A stretch of DNA of 64,000 nt from Cumulibacter manganitolerans. GTDB taxonomy: Bacteria > Actinomycetota > Actinomycetes > Mycobacteriales > Antricoccaceae. The stretch is from NCBI RefSeq assembly GCF_009602465.1, contig NZ_WBKP01000013.1, forward strand, positions 1 through 64,000, in the 5' to 3' direction. Of this stretch, positions 35,607 through 46,631 are shown piece by piece; the stretch's first letter is position 1; each line of letters begins with the position of its first letter. The translations under genes and the position numbers were made by a program. A model generated the notes under the pieces. It had not been told where the DNA came from. It saw nothing but the letters and a program-made list of their open reading frames with translations, and did not search any database.

Positions 35607-35626
35607 CGGCGGCTCTGGGTGCGCGC

Positions 35627-36670
35627 CTAGACCAGGCGGCGCGCGGAGGTGAAGTCCATGTAGCTCATCGGCATGGTGCGGACCGGCGAGCCGAACGTCG
35701 GCGCGTGGACGACGGTGCCGTTGCCGATGTAGATCGCCACGTGGCCCGGCGCGAAGACCAGGTCGCCCGGCTGCAGGGCGCTCAGCGAGACCGAGGTGCC
35801 GAAGCCCTGCTGACCCGAGGACGAGTGCGGCAGGCTGATGCCGATCTGCTTGTACGCCATCATGGTCAGGCCCGAGCAGTCGTAGCCGTTGGGTCCGGCG
35901 CCGCCCCACACGTAGGGCTTGCCGCGCTGCGACATCGCCCACGAGACGACGGTCGCGGCCGAACCGGACGCGGCGGCCGGCGTCGCGGCGGCCTCGGTCG
36001 CGGCGGCGGCCTGCGGGTTGGCGGCAGCCTGCTGCGCGGCGGGGGTGGTGCCGCCCTGCGCGGCGTCGAGCGACGCCCGCTCCTGGTCGGTCAGCGATGC
36101 GAGCTTCTCCTGCAGCTTGGGCAGCTCGGCCTCGATGACCGCCTTCTTGTCGCTGATGGTCTGCGCGGCCTGGGCGGCGGCCGACTGGGCGGCGTCCGCC
36201 GCGGCCTTCGCCGACTCGGTCGCGGACTCGGCGTTGGCCAGCGCCGCGATCTTGTCGTCGTTGTAGGTGTCGACGTTCTGCTTCGCGTTGGCCTTGTCGA
36301 TGAAGTCCGCGGGCGACTCGCCGACCAGCAGCAGCACGCTGGTCGGGAGGGTGCCCGACTTGTACTGCTCGGCACCGAGGTGGGCCACGGCCGCCTTGGC
36401 CGTCTGCAAGTCGCTCTGCGCGGAGGAGAGCTTCGCGTCGGCGTCGGCCTTCGCGGCGTTCTGCTTGTCGAGCTCCAGCTTGGCGTCGAGGTACTCCTCG
36501 TTGACCGTGCTGAGCTCTTCCTGCTTGGCCGCGACCTGCTGCTGGACGTCGGCGGCGGACTCCGTGGACTGGCCGGTCGCCGGGTCGGCGTACGAGGGGG
36601 CGGCGAGCCCGGCCAGCGAGATCAAGATGGTGGCCGAGGCGGCCACCAGGTGCTTTTTCGAGGGCGCCAT
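35627..36670 (-). CDS. Secreted NlpC/P60 peptidoglycan endopeptidase
   Basis: A 347-residue exported hydrolase: signal peptide (MAPSKKHLVAASATILISLAG), a long coiled-coil region (about 40-210, rich in Ala/Glu/Lys/Gln), then the NlpC/P60 domain with catalytic Cys265 (GYDCSGL), His310 (GHVAIYIG) and His322. It should cut peptide stems, as RipA-like enzymes do at division. Start ATG 36670 behind GAAGGAGAG; the earlier ATG at 36697 lies in the riboswitch end. Expression is under a c-di-AMP riboswitch. Confidence 0.92.
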   Translation of the reverse strand: MAPSKKHLVAASATILISLAGLAAPSYADPATGQSTESAADVQQQVAAKQEELSTVNEEYLDAKLELDKQNAAKADADAKLSSAQSDLQTAKAAVAHLGAEQYKSGTLPTSVLLLVGESPADFIDKANAKQNVDTYNDDKIAALANAESATESAKAAADAAQSAAAQAAQTISDKKAVIEAELPKLQEKLASLTDQERASLDAAQGGTTPAAQQAAANPQAAAATEAAATPAAASGSAATVVSWAMSQRGKPYVWGGAGPNGYDCSGLTMMAYKQIGISLPHSSSGQQGFGTSVSLSALQPGDLVFAPGHVAIYIGNGTVVHAPTFGSPVRTMPMSYMDFTSARRLV

Positions 36671-36701
36671 GTTCGGGGGCCGCTCTCCTTCTTCCATCTC
36701 A

Positions 36702-36850
36702 CCCGCCTACCGAGTTAGCTGACGGGTTCGGGCTAGGAAGGTTGCCCTACGCGCGGCCGAGGCCGTTCGATTCACCCCAAGGAATACCAAGTTGGTTCCC
36801 CGGCACCTCGCGCGCCCGGCAGGGTCTGCGATGAGTTTCGGCGGTGCCCT
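36702..36850 (-). promoter_or_regulatory. c-di-AMP riboswitch (ydaO/yuaA type)
   Basis: Minus-strand RNA carries the conserved blocks in order: GCCGGGGAACC (about 36797), GGGGUGAAUC (about 36777), GGGCAACC (about 36747) and the 3' signature GCCCGAACCCGUCAGCUAAC-UCGGUAGGC (36702-36730). This is the class that binds cyclic di-AMP and controls cell-wall hydrolase genes in actinobacteria, normally shutting them off when c-di-AMP is high. It ends 32 bases before the NlpC/P60 start. Boundaries at the 5' side are approximate. Confidence 0.92.
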
Positions 36851-36892
36851 ACCCGTCGCTCTGGTCGACCGACTCGGTGGCAGGACGGTGCC

Positions 36893-36921
36893 ACATTACC
36901 GTCGTGACCCTTTCGTGACAA
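36893..36921 (-). promoter_or_regulatory. Promoter of the riboswitch-NlpC/P60 unit
   Basis: Minus-strand TTGTCA, 17-base spacer, TAATGT. This predicts a start near 36886, about 35 bases before the first conserved riboswitch element. Confidence 0.7.
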
Positions 36922-37123
36922 TGCTCGCCGCGCCGGTTGTGCACAACTGGCGGGCGGGGTTTGTCACACCGGTGTCATCGGCCACACCGGCGCCGGCGAC
37001 GGCCGCTCACGCGCTGCCTTCTCCGGAAAACGACGCCCTGACGGCCCGCTGTCCGTTCGGGATGGACACAGGCCTTCTGGTGCGACGTTCTGGGGAAGTG
37101 CCGGCGGCGGTTCGGTGCGCGCG
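36922..37123. other. Gap upstream of the NlpC/P60 promoter
   Basis: About 200 bases between the promoter and the SDR stop at 37124. Plus-strand TTGTGCACAA and repeats of CACACCGG-like sequence are visible; regulator sites such as these cannot be assigned. No gene or strong hairpin found. Confidence 0.4.
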
Positions 37124-37897
37124 TCAGGCGCGATCGATGTGCGGGGTGGACGTCGCGAGCACTCGGCGCAGCAGTGGCCGCGGGACCGCCCGGGCCAGCG
37201 CCATCGCGACCTTGTACCGGGCGGACGGGACGCTGCGCGTTCGGCCGGCCCGCAGGTCCTGCAGCGACGCCCGCACGACGTCCTCGGGCCGCAGCCAGGC
37301 CCATCGCGGGATCCACGAGGTGTCCATGCCGAGCCGAGGATGGAAGGCCGTGCGCACGAATCCCGGGAAGACCGCGAGCACGCGGACGCGCGTCCCGTGC
37401 GCCTTGAGCGCCAGCGACTCGGTGAACATCGCGACGTACGCCTTGCTGGCGCTGTAGCCGGGGCCGCCGTCGCTCGGGGTGAAGGCCGCGACCGACGCGA
37501 TGTTGACGATCGCGCCGCGATCGCGCCGCAGCATTCCGGGGAACGCCGCGTGGCACAGCCGCATCACCGCGGTCACGTTCAGATCGAGCATCGCCTGCTC
37601 GGTGTCGGCGTCCGAGGCGACGAACTCGCCCGGTGTCCCGACTCCCGCGTTGTTGACCAGCACCGAGATGTCGTCACCGGCCGCGCGGGCGCAGACCCGC
37701 TGCAGGTCGGCCGGCACCGTCAGGTCGGCGGCGAGCACCTCGGCGCTCCGCCCGCTCTCGCCGACCCGGGCCGCGACCACCTCGAGCGCGGCGCGGTCGC
37801 GTCCCACGAGCACGACGTCGTAGCCGAGGGCGGCGAGCTGGACGGCGTACTGCGCACCGATGCCCGACGACGCCCCGGTGACCAGCGCCGTGCTCAT
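37124..37897 (-). CDS. Short-chain dehydrogenase/reductase
   Basis: A 257-residue SDR: TGASSGIG cofactor loop, NNAGVG, catalytic Ser in VNIASVAAF and YSASKAY. The C-terminal extension (ARYKVAMALARAVPRPLLRRV) is basic and helical, as in membrane-associated lipid-type SDRs. It starts six bases after the preceding membrane-protein gene's stop, so it is the last gene of a three-gene operon. Substrate unknown. Confidence 0.85.
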   Translation of the reverse strand: MSTALVTGASSGIGAQYAVQLAALGYDVVLVGRDRAALEVVAARVGESGRSAEVLAADLTVPADLQRVCARAAGDDISVLVNNAGVGTPGEFVASDADTEQAMLDLNVTAVMRLCHAAFPGMLRRDRGAIVNIASVAAFTPSDGGPGYSASKAYVAMFTESLALKAHGTRVRVLAVFPGFVRTAFHPRLGMDTSWIPRWAWLRPEDVVRASLQDLRAGRTRSVPSARYKVAMALARAVPRPLLRRVLATSTPHIDRA

Positions 37898-37903
37898 CAG
37901 CGG

Positions 37904-38788
37904 TTACTCCGCCGGCCGGTTGCGGGGTCCGCGCGGTGCGAACAGGCTGCCGAAGCCGCCGAAGCCACCGCCTCCCGGACGCGGCGCGGGCGGGTCCTCG
38001 AGGCGGCCCTTCATGAAGAAGTAGAAGGCGGCGATCGCGGCCAGCGTGATGACGATGCCAGGGATGTTCAGCGCGCCCTGCACCACCTGCATGACGTACA
38101 TGACGGCGATGAACCCGCTCACGAACATCCCGATGTAGCGCGCCCAGGCCTTGCCGCGCTGGTAGAACAGCGTGCCCGCGGCCATCAGCAGCCCGGTGAG
38201 GGTGAACAGGATGATCTGGCTGCGCAGCCCGCTCTGCAGGGCCTCGACGGTCTGGAACTGGGCCTTCTTCTCGGCCAGCACGTCCTTGATCTGACCCGCC
38301 GTGACGGAGTCGGGCTTGCCGGCGTTCAGGGCGGCGGCCGCCGACTCGTTCGTCATGTCGCGGGTGGCGCCCTCGTCGGCGAAGGACTGCTGGGCGGTCT
38401 TGATCTCGGCCGAGGTGTAGTCGGCGACCTTCTCGTCCTTCAGGACCTGCGCGACGCCCGCGATCTGCTGCTTGTTGATCTCGCTCATGTACGACTTCGG
38501 GTCCTGGAACGCGGCGAGGATCGCCAGCGCGAGCAGCACCGCGGCCAGGATCGCGCCGGCGATGACGGCCGGGCGGGACGGCGGGTACTTGGTGGCCGAG
38601 GCCGCCACCGGCGCGTCGTCCGCGCCGGCGGGCCACGCCAGGTCGTCGTGGCGAGCCTCAGGCGCGCCCACCGGGTCGAGCGGCGACTCGACGCCGCTGG
38701 CGCGGCCGGCGTCCAGCTCTTGCTTGGACGGCTCGCGCGGTACGTCGTCCGGATCGGGCGTGCTCGCGGCGGTGTCGCGATCGGTCAC
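37904..38788 (-). CDS. Four-helix membrane protein, paralogue of its neighbour
   Basis: A 294-residue protein: charged N-terminal 70 residues, helix 73-94, an extracytoplasmic-looking stretch 95-188, then helices at about 190-209, 218-236 and 241-259 and a Gly/Pro-rich tail. The segment KAWARYIGMFVSG between helices 2 and 3 matches PWARPVGFTFSG in the protein encoded just upstream, so the two arose by duplication. No function known. ATG 38788. Confidence 0.7.
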   Translation of the reverse strand: MTDRDTAASTPDPDDVPREPSKQELDAGRASGVESPLDPVGAPEARHDDLAWPAGADDAPVAASATKYPPSRPAVIAGAILAAVLLALAILAAFQDPKSYMSEINKQQIAGVAQVLKDEKVADYTSAEIKTAQQSFADEGATRDMTNESAAAALNAGKPDSVTAGQIKDVLAEKKAQFQTVEALQSGLRSQIILFTLTGLLMAAGTLFYQRGKAWARYIGMFVSGFIAVMYVMQVVQGALNIPGIVITLAAIAAFYFFMKGRLEDPPAPRPGGGGFGGFGSLFAPRGPRNRPAE

Positions 38789-38833
38789 TTGGGTGTGCTC
38801 CTTGTGCGGTGGTGATGCTCCGGCGAGCGCCGG

Positions 38834-39640
38834 TCAGCTGGAGGGGTCTTCGGGGCGGCGGTCGGCGCCGTCCACCGGCGGGAACTGCGACGTGTCCCGG
38901 GGCCGCTCCGGCCGCTCGCCGTGCGGGGGCTGCGCGGTGTACGGCGGCCAGGTGCTGCTCGGCGGCTGCTCGCCGTGCGGGGGCCAGGGCGCGTTCGAAG
39001 GCTGCTGGTCGTGCGGTGCCCAGGGACCGTTGGGCGGCTGCTGGGCATTCGGGGGCCAGGGGCCACCGGGCGGCTGCGGCCCGTTCGGCGGCCCGGGCGG
39101 GAACGGACCCGGCACGTAGGGCCGCGCCTTCGGGAACGGCCGCAGGTAGTCGCGCACCTGCGGCTTGGCCAGCGCGAGGATGCCCGACAGCCCGGCGACC
39201 AGGTAGAACAGCGTCTGGATGTTGACCGCTCCGCCGATCGTGCCGAGCACGGCGACGCCGGCGAGGATGCCGGAGAAGGTGAACCCGACCGGACGCGCCC
39301 AGGGCCGGCGGTCGCGCAGTGCCTGCGCGGTCAGCCCGTGCCCGATCGCGACGACGAGGACGGCGCACGCGAGGAAGATCAGCAGGCTGCGGATCACGCC
39401 GGGCTCCGCGAGCGCGGCCGAGGCCGGCTCGCCCGGCAGATCGGTGAGCTGCTTGCGCAGCTCGCGCTCGGTGTCGCTGAGCATGAACAGGCTGGTGACG
39501 CCGATGAACACCAGGAACGCCGCGGTCGCGGTGTACAGCGTCGTCGCGCGCTTCACCTCGAGGGGACGCTCGGCCTGGGGCGGATCGGAGCGCTCCGGCG
39601 GTGCTGGAGCGGGCACGCCAGGCGGTGTCGGCTCGCTCAC
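38834..39640 (-). CDS. Four-helix membrane protein with Pro-rich repeat tail
   Basis: A 268-residue protein with helices at about 35-54, 82-101, 117-136 and 141-157. The tail from about residue 178 is Pro-rich and includes four 12-residue units of the form (G/A/S)-x-W-x-P-(N/H/Y)-x-x-Q-P-x-x. It is a relative of the next gene's product (shared PWAR..GF..SG core). GTG start at 39640 behind AAGG. Role unknown. Confidence 0.7.
   Translation of the reverse strand: MSEPTPPGVPAPAPPERSDPPQAERPLEVKRATTLYTATAAFLVFIGVTSLFMLSDTERELRKQLTDLPGEPASAALAEPGVIRSLLIFLACAVLVVAIGHGLTAQALRDRRPWARPVGFTFSGILAGVAVLGTIGGAVNIQTLFYLVAGLSGILALAKPQVRDYLRPFPKARPYVPGPFPPGPPNGPQPPGGPWPPNAQQPPNGPWAPHDQQPSNAPWPPHGEQPPSSTWPPYTAQPPHGERPERPRDTSQFPPVDGADRRPEDPSS
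38921..39064 (-). repeat. Coding tandem repeat, 4 x 36 bp
   Basis: Four in-frame 36-base units encode the Trp/Pro/Gln-rich repeats (GPWPPNAQQPPN, GPWAPHDQQPSN and two variants). Unit number may vary among strains by slippage. The repeats lie within the membrane protein's tail. Confidence 0.75.
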
Positions 39641-39796
39641 GCGCTGGACCTTTCGAGTTCTCGGATGCGGGACCGCCGGCTCAACGGCGGCGATGCCGCA
39701 CCAGCCTACGTGACCACGCTCGGGACTGCGGGGGACGTGGAGAACAACGTCCGGCGTCGCGACTTGGTGCCCGGCGGCCCGGTGCCGACGGCAGAA

Positions 39797-39834
39797 GGGT
39801 GTGCCCGGGCTCCCTCGAGAGCCCGGGCACACCC
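39797..39834 (-). terminator. 16-bp perfect hairpin after clpB
   Basis: GGGTGTGCCCGGGCTC pairs with its exact complement over 16 bp around a 6-base loop, 20 bases past the clpB stop. No other copy is seen in the window. It separates clpB from the membrane-protein operon. Confidence 0.85.
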
Positions 39835-39853
39835 GCACCGGCCGGCGACGCGG

Positions 39854-42442
<2,589 letters not shown>

Positions 42443-42517
42443 AGTGGTCCCTTCTCCGAGAGTCGCTAGCTGGTTGACCGGCCGCGTGCTGCGGCCACGA
42501 AGATGCAACGCCGAACA

Positions 42518-42542
42518 AAGTTGAGCGTATTCCGCTCAACTT
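42518..42542. promoter_or_regulatory. HAIR operator (HspR site) upstream of clpB
   Basis: AAGTTGAGC-N7-GCTCAACTT, a perfect 9+9 inverted repeat in the HAIR layout (CTTGAGT-N7-ACTCAAG). It overlaps a TTGAGC that can serve as -35 for clpB. HspR encoded at 53.5 kb is the expected repressor, with DnaK as co-repressor in known systems. Confidence 0.88.
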
Positions 42543-42568
42543 CAGGTTTCGGTGAGGGCCTGCCGCTC

Positions 42569-42649
42569 GCGGTGGCTTCTGCCCCGGTGTCGCGGCCCGC
42601 GGTGGGTTCTGCCCCGCTATCACGCCGGGAGCGGGGTGGAACCCACCGC
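42569..42649. repeat. Palindromic element family C, copy 3, with an extra half-arm
   Basis: GCGGTGGGTTCTGCCCCGCT pairs with AGCGGGGTGGAACCCACCGC over 20 positions; the two exceptions are U-G pairs. A direct repeat of the left arm (GCGGTGGCTTCTGCCCCGGT) lies just before it at 42569-42588. It is in the divergent gap between clpB and the DUF72 gene, so here it is not at a gene's 3' end. Confidence 0.85.
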
Positions 42650-42740
42650 CAGAGTCAGAGGTCAGGGGCGGGAGGAGCGGCCGCAGACGGCGGGCGGCGG
42701 GCGAGGCGCCGGGGGCCGCCGCCGGTCTAGGGTGGGTCGC

Positions 42741-43592
42741 ATGGCCCGAGCACTTGTCGGCGTGTCCGGTTGGCGCTACCCGTCGTGGCGCGGCGACTTC
42801 TACCCGAAGGGGCTCCCCCAGCGGCTCGAGCTGACGTACGCCGCCGAGCGGATGACCTCCATCGAGGTCAACGGCTCGTTCTACTCGCTGCAGCGTCCCA
42901 GTTCGTACGCCGCGTGGCGGGACGCCGTCCCCGAGGACGTGGTGCTCGCGATCAAGGGCGGTCGCTACATCACCCACCTCAAGTCGTTGCGCGACGTCCG
43001 CACGCCGCTCGCCAACTTCCTCGCCAGCGGCGTCCTCGCGCTCGGTGAGCAGCTCGGTCCGCTGCTGTGGCAGCTGCCCGCGCGGTTGCACTTCGATCGC
43101 GACCGGCTGGCCTCGTTCTTCGAGCTGCTGCCCAGGACCACCGCGGAGGCTGCGCTGCTCGCCGCCGCGCACGACGAGAAGCTGCCCGACGAGCGCAGCC
43201 TCACGACCTGCGCGGTCGATGTGCCCGTGCGGCACGCTCTCGAGCCGCGGCACGCCAGCTTCGACACCGACGAGGCACGGGCGCTGTGCGCGGAGTACGG
43301 CGTGGCCGTCGTCATCGCCGACAGCGCCGGGAAGTGGCCGGTCATGCACGATGCGACCAGCGACTTCCGATACGTCCGCCTGCACGGCGAGACCGAGCTG
43401 TACGCGAGCGGATACACCGACGAGTCGCTCGACAGGTGGGCCGACATCTGCCGGGGATGGCTCGGCGAGGGCCACGACGTGCACGTGTACTTCGACAACG
43501 ACATCCGCGGGCACGCGCCGCACGATGCGGTTCGGCTGCTCGACCGGCTCGGCATCCGGAGGGGTGAGCAGGCATGCGGCGCGTCCGGCTGA
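42741..43592 (+). CDS. DUF72 family protein
   Basis: A 283-residue TIM-barrel-like protein of the YecE/DUF72 family: GVSGWRYPSWRGDFYP at the start, SIEVNGSFYSLQRPSSYAAWRDAVPEDV, then YVRLHGETELYASGY and HVYFDNDIRGHAPHDA. The biochemical role is unknown. ATG 42741. It overlaps the acylphosphatase gene by 19 bases. Confidence 0.9.
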   Translation: MARALVGVSGWRYPSWRGDFYPKGLPQRLELTYAAERMTSIEVNGSFYSLQRPSSYAAWRDAVPEDVVLAIKGGRYITHLKSLRDVRTPLANFLASGVLALGEQLGPLLWQLPARLHFDRDRLASFFELLPRTTAEAALLAAAHDEKLPDERSLTTCAVDVPVRHALEPRHASFDTDEARALCAEYGVAVVIADSAGKWPVMHDATSDFRYVRLHGETELYASGYTDESLDRWADICRGWLGEGHDVHVYFDNDIRGHAPHDAVRLLDRLGIRRGEQACGASG

Positions 43593-43840
43593 CCGTCACC
43601 GGCCGCGTGCAGGGCGTCTACTTCCGCGCCAGCACGGAGCAGCGGGCTCGCCGGCTCGGGCTGACCGGTTGGGTGCGCAACCTGCCCGACGGGTCGGTGG
43701 AGGTCGAGGCCCAGGGCGCCGAGCAGGACGTCGCGGCCCTGATCGACTGGTGCCACGAGGGGCCGGCGTACGCCCGGGTCGACGACGTCGACGCGTGCGA
43801 CATCGACGTCACCGACGACCGGCGCTTCGAGGTGCGGTAG
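43574..43840 (+). CDS. acyP: Acylphosphatase
   Basis: An 88-residue enzyme hydrolysing acyl phosphates. The motif GRVQGVYFR with catalytic Arg and the Asn in GWVRNLPDGSVE are intact. Overlaps the DUF72 gene, so translationally coupled. Confidence 0.95.
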   Translation: MRRVRLTVTGRVQGVYFRASTEQRARRLGLTGWVRNLPDGSVEVEAQGAEQDVAALIDWCHEGPAYARVDDVDACDIDVTDDRRFEVR

Positions 43841-43890
43841 CCGGCGTCCGTCCTGGAGCGCGGCCCGCACGCCGAGCCCGGCTCGGGACC

Positions 43891-43954
43891 CGAAGCGGGT
43901 TTCGTCGGGGAAAGCGGGCAAGTTTCCCCGCCTTGGACGACGAAACCCGGTTCG
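43891..43954. repeat. Palindromic element family A, copy 2
   Basis: Arms CGGGTTTCGTCG / CGACGAAACCCG (12 bp) extended by CGAA/TTCG; inner GGGGAAA/TTTCCCC. Between acylphosphatase (+) and the PIG-L deacetylase (-), both ending here. Confidence 0.85.
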
Positions 43955-44040
43955 TCCGCGAGGGCCAGGTCAGCGCGGGGGACGGCGCGGCGGGTCAGCG
44001 GCGGCAGGCCAGCGCGGCAGGCCCGCGCCGGGGCCCCGCG

Positions 44041-44805
44041 TCAGTCTCCGGACAGGCCGCCGAGGTCGTAGACGCGGAAGCCGACCGCGTACTCGGTGCC
44101 CAGCGCCGCACCGTCGCCGCGCAGGATCGTCGGGATGAAGTCGCGCGGCGCGGGGTGACCGGGCAGGTCGGCGAGGTACGCGGTATGCGCCTCCAGCGAG
44201 GCGACGGCGGCGTCGACGTCGGCCTGGGACACCTCGACGGCGTGCGTCTGCCGGTCGTGTCCGCTCACGAGGAGCGCCTTGGTGTGCCACTTGTCCAGCC
44301 CCTCGTCGCGGGCCAGCTCGGGAAAGACCCACGTGTTGTCGGCGTCGCGTACGGCGTCCAGGGTCGCGAGCCCGGCGGCGCGATGGTCGGCCTGGTTCAG
44401 CCCGCCGAACGCCTCGACGTCCCAGACCGCGGTGACGACGGCGTCCGGACGGCGCTGGCGGACGACGCGCGCGATGTCGCGGCGCAGCTCCAGCGAGTAG
44501 ACCAGGTGCCCGTCGGGGTGGTCGAGAATCGTCAGATCGCGGACGCCGACGGTCTCGCACGCGGTCCGCTGCTCGGCGGCCCGCAGCGGACCGACCTCCT
44601 GCGGCGGTCGCTGCATACCCGCTTCGCCGCTGGTGAGCAGCAGGTACGAGACCTCGATGCCGCGGCGGGTCCAGCCCGCGACCGCGGCCGAGGTGCCGTA
44701 CTCGAGATCGTCGGGGTGCGCGACGACGCACAGCACGCGCTGCCACGCCGCGTCGTCGAGCCGCTGCAGGATGGGAGTCTGGTCCGGCGCCGGGGAAGTC
44801 GTCAT
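44041..44805 (-). CDS. PIG-L family deacetylase
   Basis: A 254-residue zinc-dependent deacetylase of the LmbE/PIG-L group, which in actinobacteria includes mycothiol enzymes MshB and Mca. The zinc motif AHPDDLEYG and His in NQADHRAAG are present. Sequence alone does not identify the sugar or conjugate substrate. ATG 44805. It follows the acyl-CoA synthetase gene on the minus strand, with the family-A palindrome in the gap. Confidence 0.88.
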   Translation of the reverse strand: MTTSPAPDQTPILQRLDDAAWQRVLCVVAHPDDLEYGTSAAVAGWTRRGIEVSYLLLTSGEAGMQRPPQEVGPLRAAEQRTACETVGVRDLTILDHPDGHLVYSLELRRDIARVVRQRRPDAVVTAVWDVEAFGGLNQADHRAAGLATLDAVRDADNTWVFPELARDEGLDKWHTKALLVSGHDRQTHAVEVSQADVDAAVASLEAHTAYLADLPGHPAPRDFIPTILRGDGAALGTEYAVGFRVYDLGGLSGD

Positions 44806-44846
44806 CCGCTCATCGTCCCCGACCGCGGCGCCGGACTCACCAACGA

Positions 44847-44904
44847 AGCGGGTTTCGTCGGCGAAAGAGGGCAAGTTTCCCCGCTTTCGGCGACAAAGCC
44901 CGCT
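44847..44904. repeat. Palindromic element family A, copy 3
   Basis: Arms AGCGGGTTTCGTCG / CGACAAAGCCCGCT, with the two exceptions being T-G and C-A; inner CGAAAG/CTTTCG. Shares GGCAAGTTTCCCCGC exactly in part with copy 2, less than 1 kb away. Lies 3' to the acyl-CoA synthetase gene. Confidence 0.85.
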
Positions 44905-44966
44905 CTCGGTCCGCGGCGGTGGTGCCGCTCCGCAGTGCTCGCCTCCCCCGTCGGCGGCGGCTGCGG

Positions 44967-46499
44967 CTACTGCTTGCGCAGCAGGTAGCGCTGCACCTTC
45001 CCGCTGGGCGTCTTGGGCAGCTCGTCCACGAAGTTCACCTTCCGCGGGTACGCGTGCTTGGAGTACTGGTCGCGGACCAGCTTCTGCAGCTCCGCGGCGA
45101 GCGCCGGCCCCGGCTCCGCACCCGGCATCAGGACGACGAACGCCTCCACCATCTCGCCGCGTACGCCGTCCGGATCGGGACGGCCGACGACGGCGACCTC
45201 CGACACGGCCGGGTGGGTCACCAGGACGCTCTCGACGTCGAACGGGCCGATCCGGTAGCCGGCCGCGAGGATCACGTCGTCGTCGCGCGCGTTGAAGAAG
45301 TAGTACCCGTCGTCGTCCACGCGCCCGGTGTCGGCGGTGAGGTACCAGGCCCGGTCCTCGGTGAACCGCTCGGCGGACTTCGCCGGATCGTCGACGTAGC
45401 CGGTGAACCACAACGCGGGGCTGCCCGCGACCTCGATGGCGATCTGGCCGTCGACGAGACCCGCCGTGATCCCGGGCAGCGGCACGCCCATCGATCCCTC
45501 CTTGAGCGGCCGGGCGACGTCCGGGTGCCAGAGATTGCAGATCACCATGCCGAGCTCGGTCTGCCCGTAGTGGTCGCGCACCTCGATGCCGAAGCTCTTC
45601 CGGCTCCACGTCACGACGTCCGGCGTCAGCGGCTCCCCGGCGGACGACGCCCGCCGCAGCGGGTGGGTCGCATCGGCGGCGGTGGCGCGCATCGCCCGGT
45701 ACATCGTCGGCGCGCCGCAGAAGTTCGTCACGCCGAAGCGGCGCATGATCTGCAGGCACTGCGCCGGCTCGAACGCCGCGCGGACGAGCAGGCCCGGACG
45801 CCCGGCCAGCAGGGGCGTCACGAGGGCGTAGAAGAGGCCGTACGCCCAGCCGGGGTCGGCCGCGTTCCAGAACACGTCGTCCTCGCTGACGTCGAGCGCA
45901 TAGTGCAGGTAGGAGTGGAAGGAGGCCAGCGCCCGGACCGGCACCGGGACGCCCTTCGGCTTGCCCGTGGTGCCGCTGGTGTAGATCTGGATGAACACGC
46001 CGTCGCCGCCGACCGCGACGTTGTCGGCCAGCGGCTCGGCGTCCGCCGCCCGGGCCATCAGGTCGTCGATGTCGAGCACCCGGACGTCGAGCGGGTCGAC
46101 CTTCTCCCGCTGCCCGGCGTCGGTGATCACGTGCTCGGCGTGGGAGCCCTCGACCCGCAGCGCGATCGCCCCCGTCGCGAACGCCGTGAACAGCGGGACG
46201 TGCACCGCGCCCAGCCGCCACAGCGCCAGCAGCGCCACGACCAGCTCGGGTCGCTTGCCGAGCAGCACCGGGACGCGGCTCCCCTCGCCGATGCCCTCGC
46301 CGGCCAGCACCGTCGCCAGCCGGCGCGACCGGTCCGCGAGCTCGCCGTAGGTCAGGGTGTACGAGGAGAGGTCGGGCTCGACCACGGTGAACGCGGGGCC
46401 GCCGGAGGGGTGCCGGTCGCACAGCAGGTACGCGACGTCCGCGTCCGGAGCACCGTAGGTGTCGATCCACTCCTGCAGCTGCTGGTCGGCGCCGGGCAT
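44967..46499 (-). CDS. AMP-dependent acyl-CoA synthetase
   Basis: A 510-residue ANL-superfamily ligase that activates a carboxylic acid via acyl-AMP to the CoA ester. Phosphate loop YTSGTTGKPKG, adenine motif DHYGQTE, hinge YFFNARDDD and the catalytic Lys in PKTPSGKVQRYLLRKQ. Layout and length resemble acetyl-/medium-chain acyl-CoA synthetases. ATG 46499 behind GAGGAG. Divergent from the helicase gene. Acid specificity unknown. Confidence 0.9.
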   Translation of the reverse strand: MPGADQQLQEWIDTYGAPDADVAYLLCDRHPSGGPAFTVVEPDLSSYTLTYGELADRSRRLATVLAGEGIGEGSRVPVLLGKRPELVVALLALWRLGAVHVPLFTAFATGAIALRVEGSHAEHVITDAGQREKVDPLDVRVLDIDDLMARAADAEPLADNVAVGGDGVFIQIYTSGTTGKPKGVPVPVRALASFHSYLHYALDVSEDDVFWNAADPGWAYGLFYALVTPLLAGRPGLLVRAAFEPAQCLQIMRRFGVTNFCGAPTMYRAMRATAADATHPLRRASSAGEPLTPDVVTWSRKSFGIEVRDHYGQTELGMVICNLWHPDVARPLKEGSMGVPLPGITAGLVDGQIAIEVAGSPALWFTGYVDDPAKSAERFTEDRAWYLTADTGRVDDDGYYFFNARDDDVILAAGYRIGPFDVESVLVTHPAVSEVAVVGRPDPDGVRGEMVEAFVVLMPGAEPGPALAAELQKLVRDQYSKHAYPRKVNFVDELPKTPSGKVQRYLLRKQ

Positions 46500-46631
46500 C
46501 GTTGTCTCCTCGCATCGTCGGGTAGTCAGCCAATTCTGCGTCATACCCGCCGGTATCGGCAGCCATCGGACCCTCCCCGCCGCGCGAGACCTGCGCGGCG
46601 ACGGCCGAGCCTGCGTGGTTGGATGGATCAG

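Noticed and set aside
38921-39064. Possible CRISPR-like spaced repeats
   Set aside because: Units are contiguous 36-base coding repeats within one reading frame, without unique spacers.
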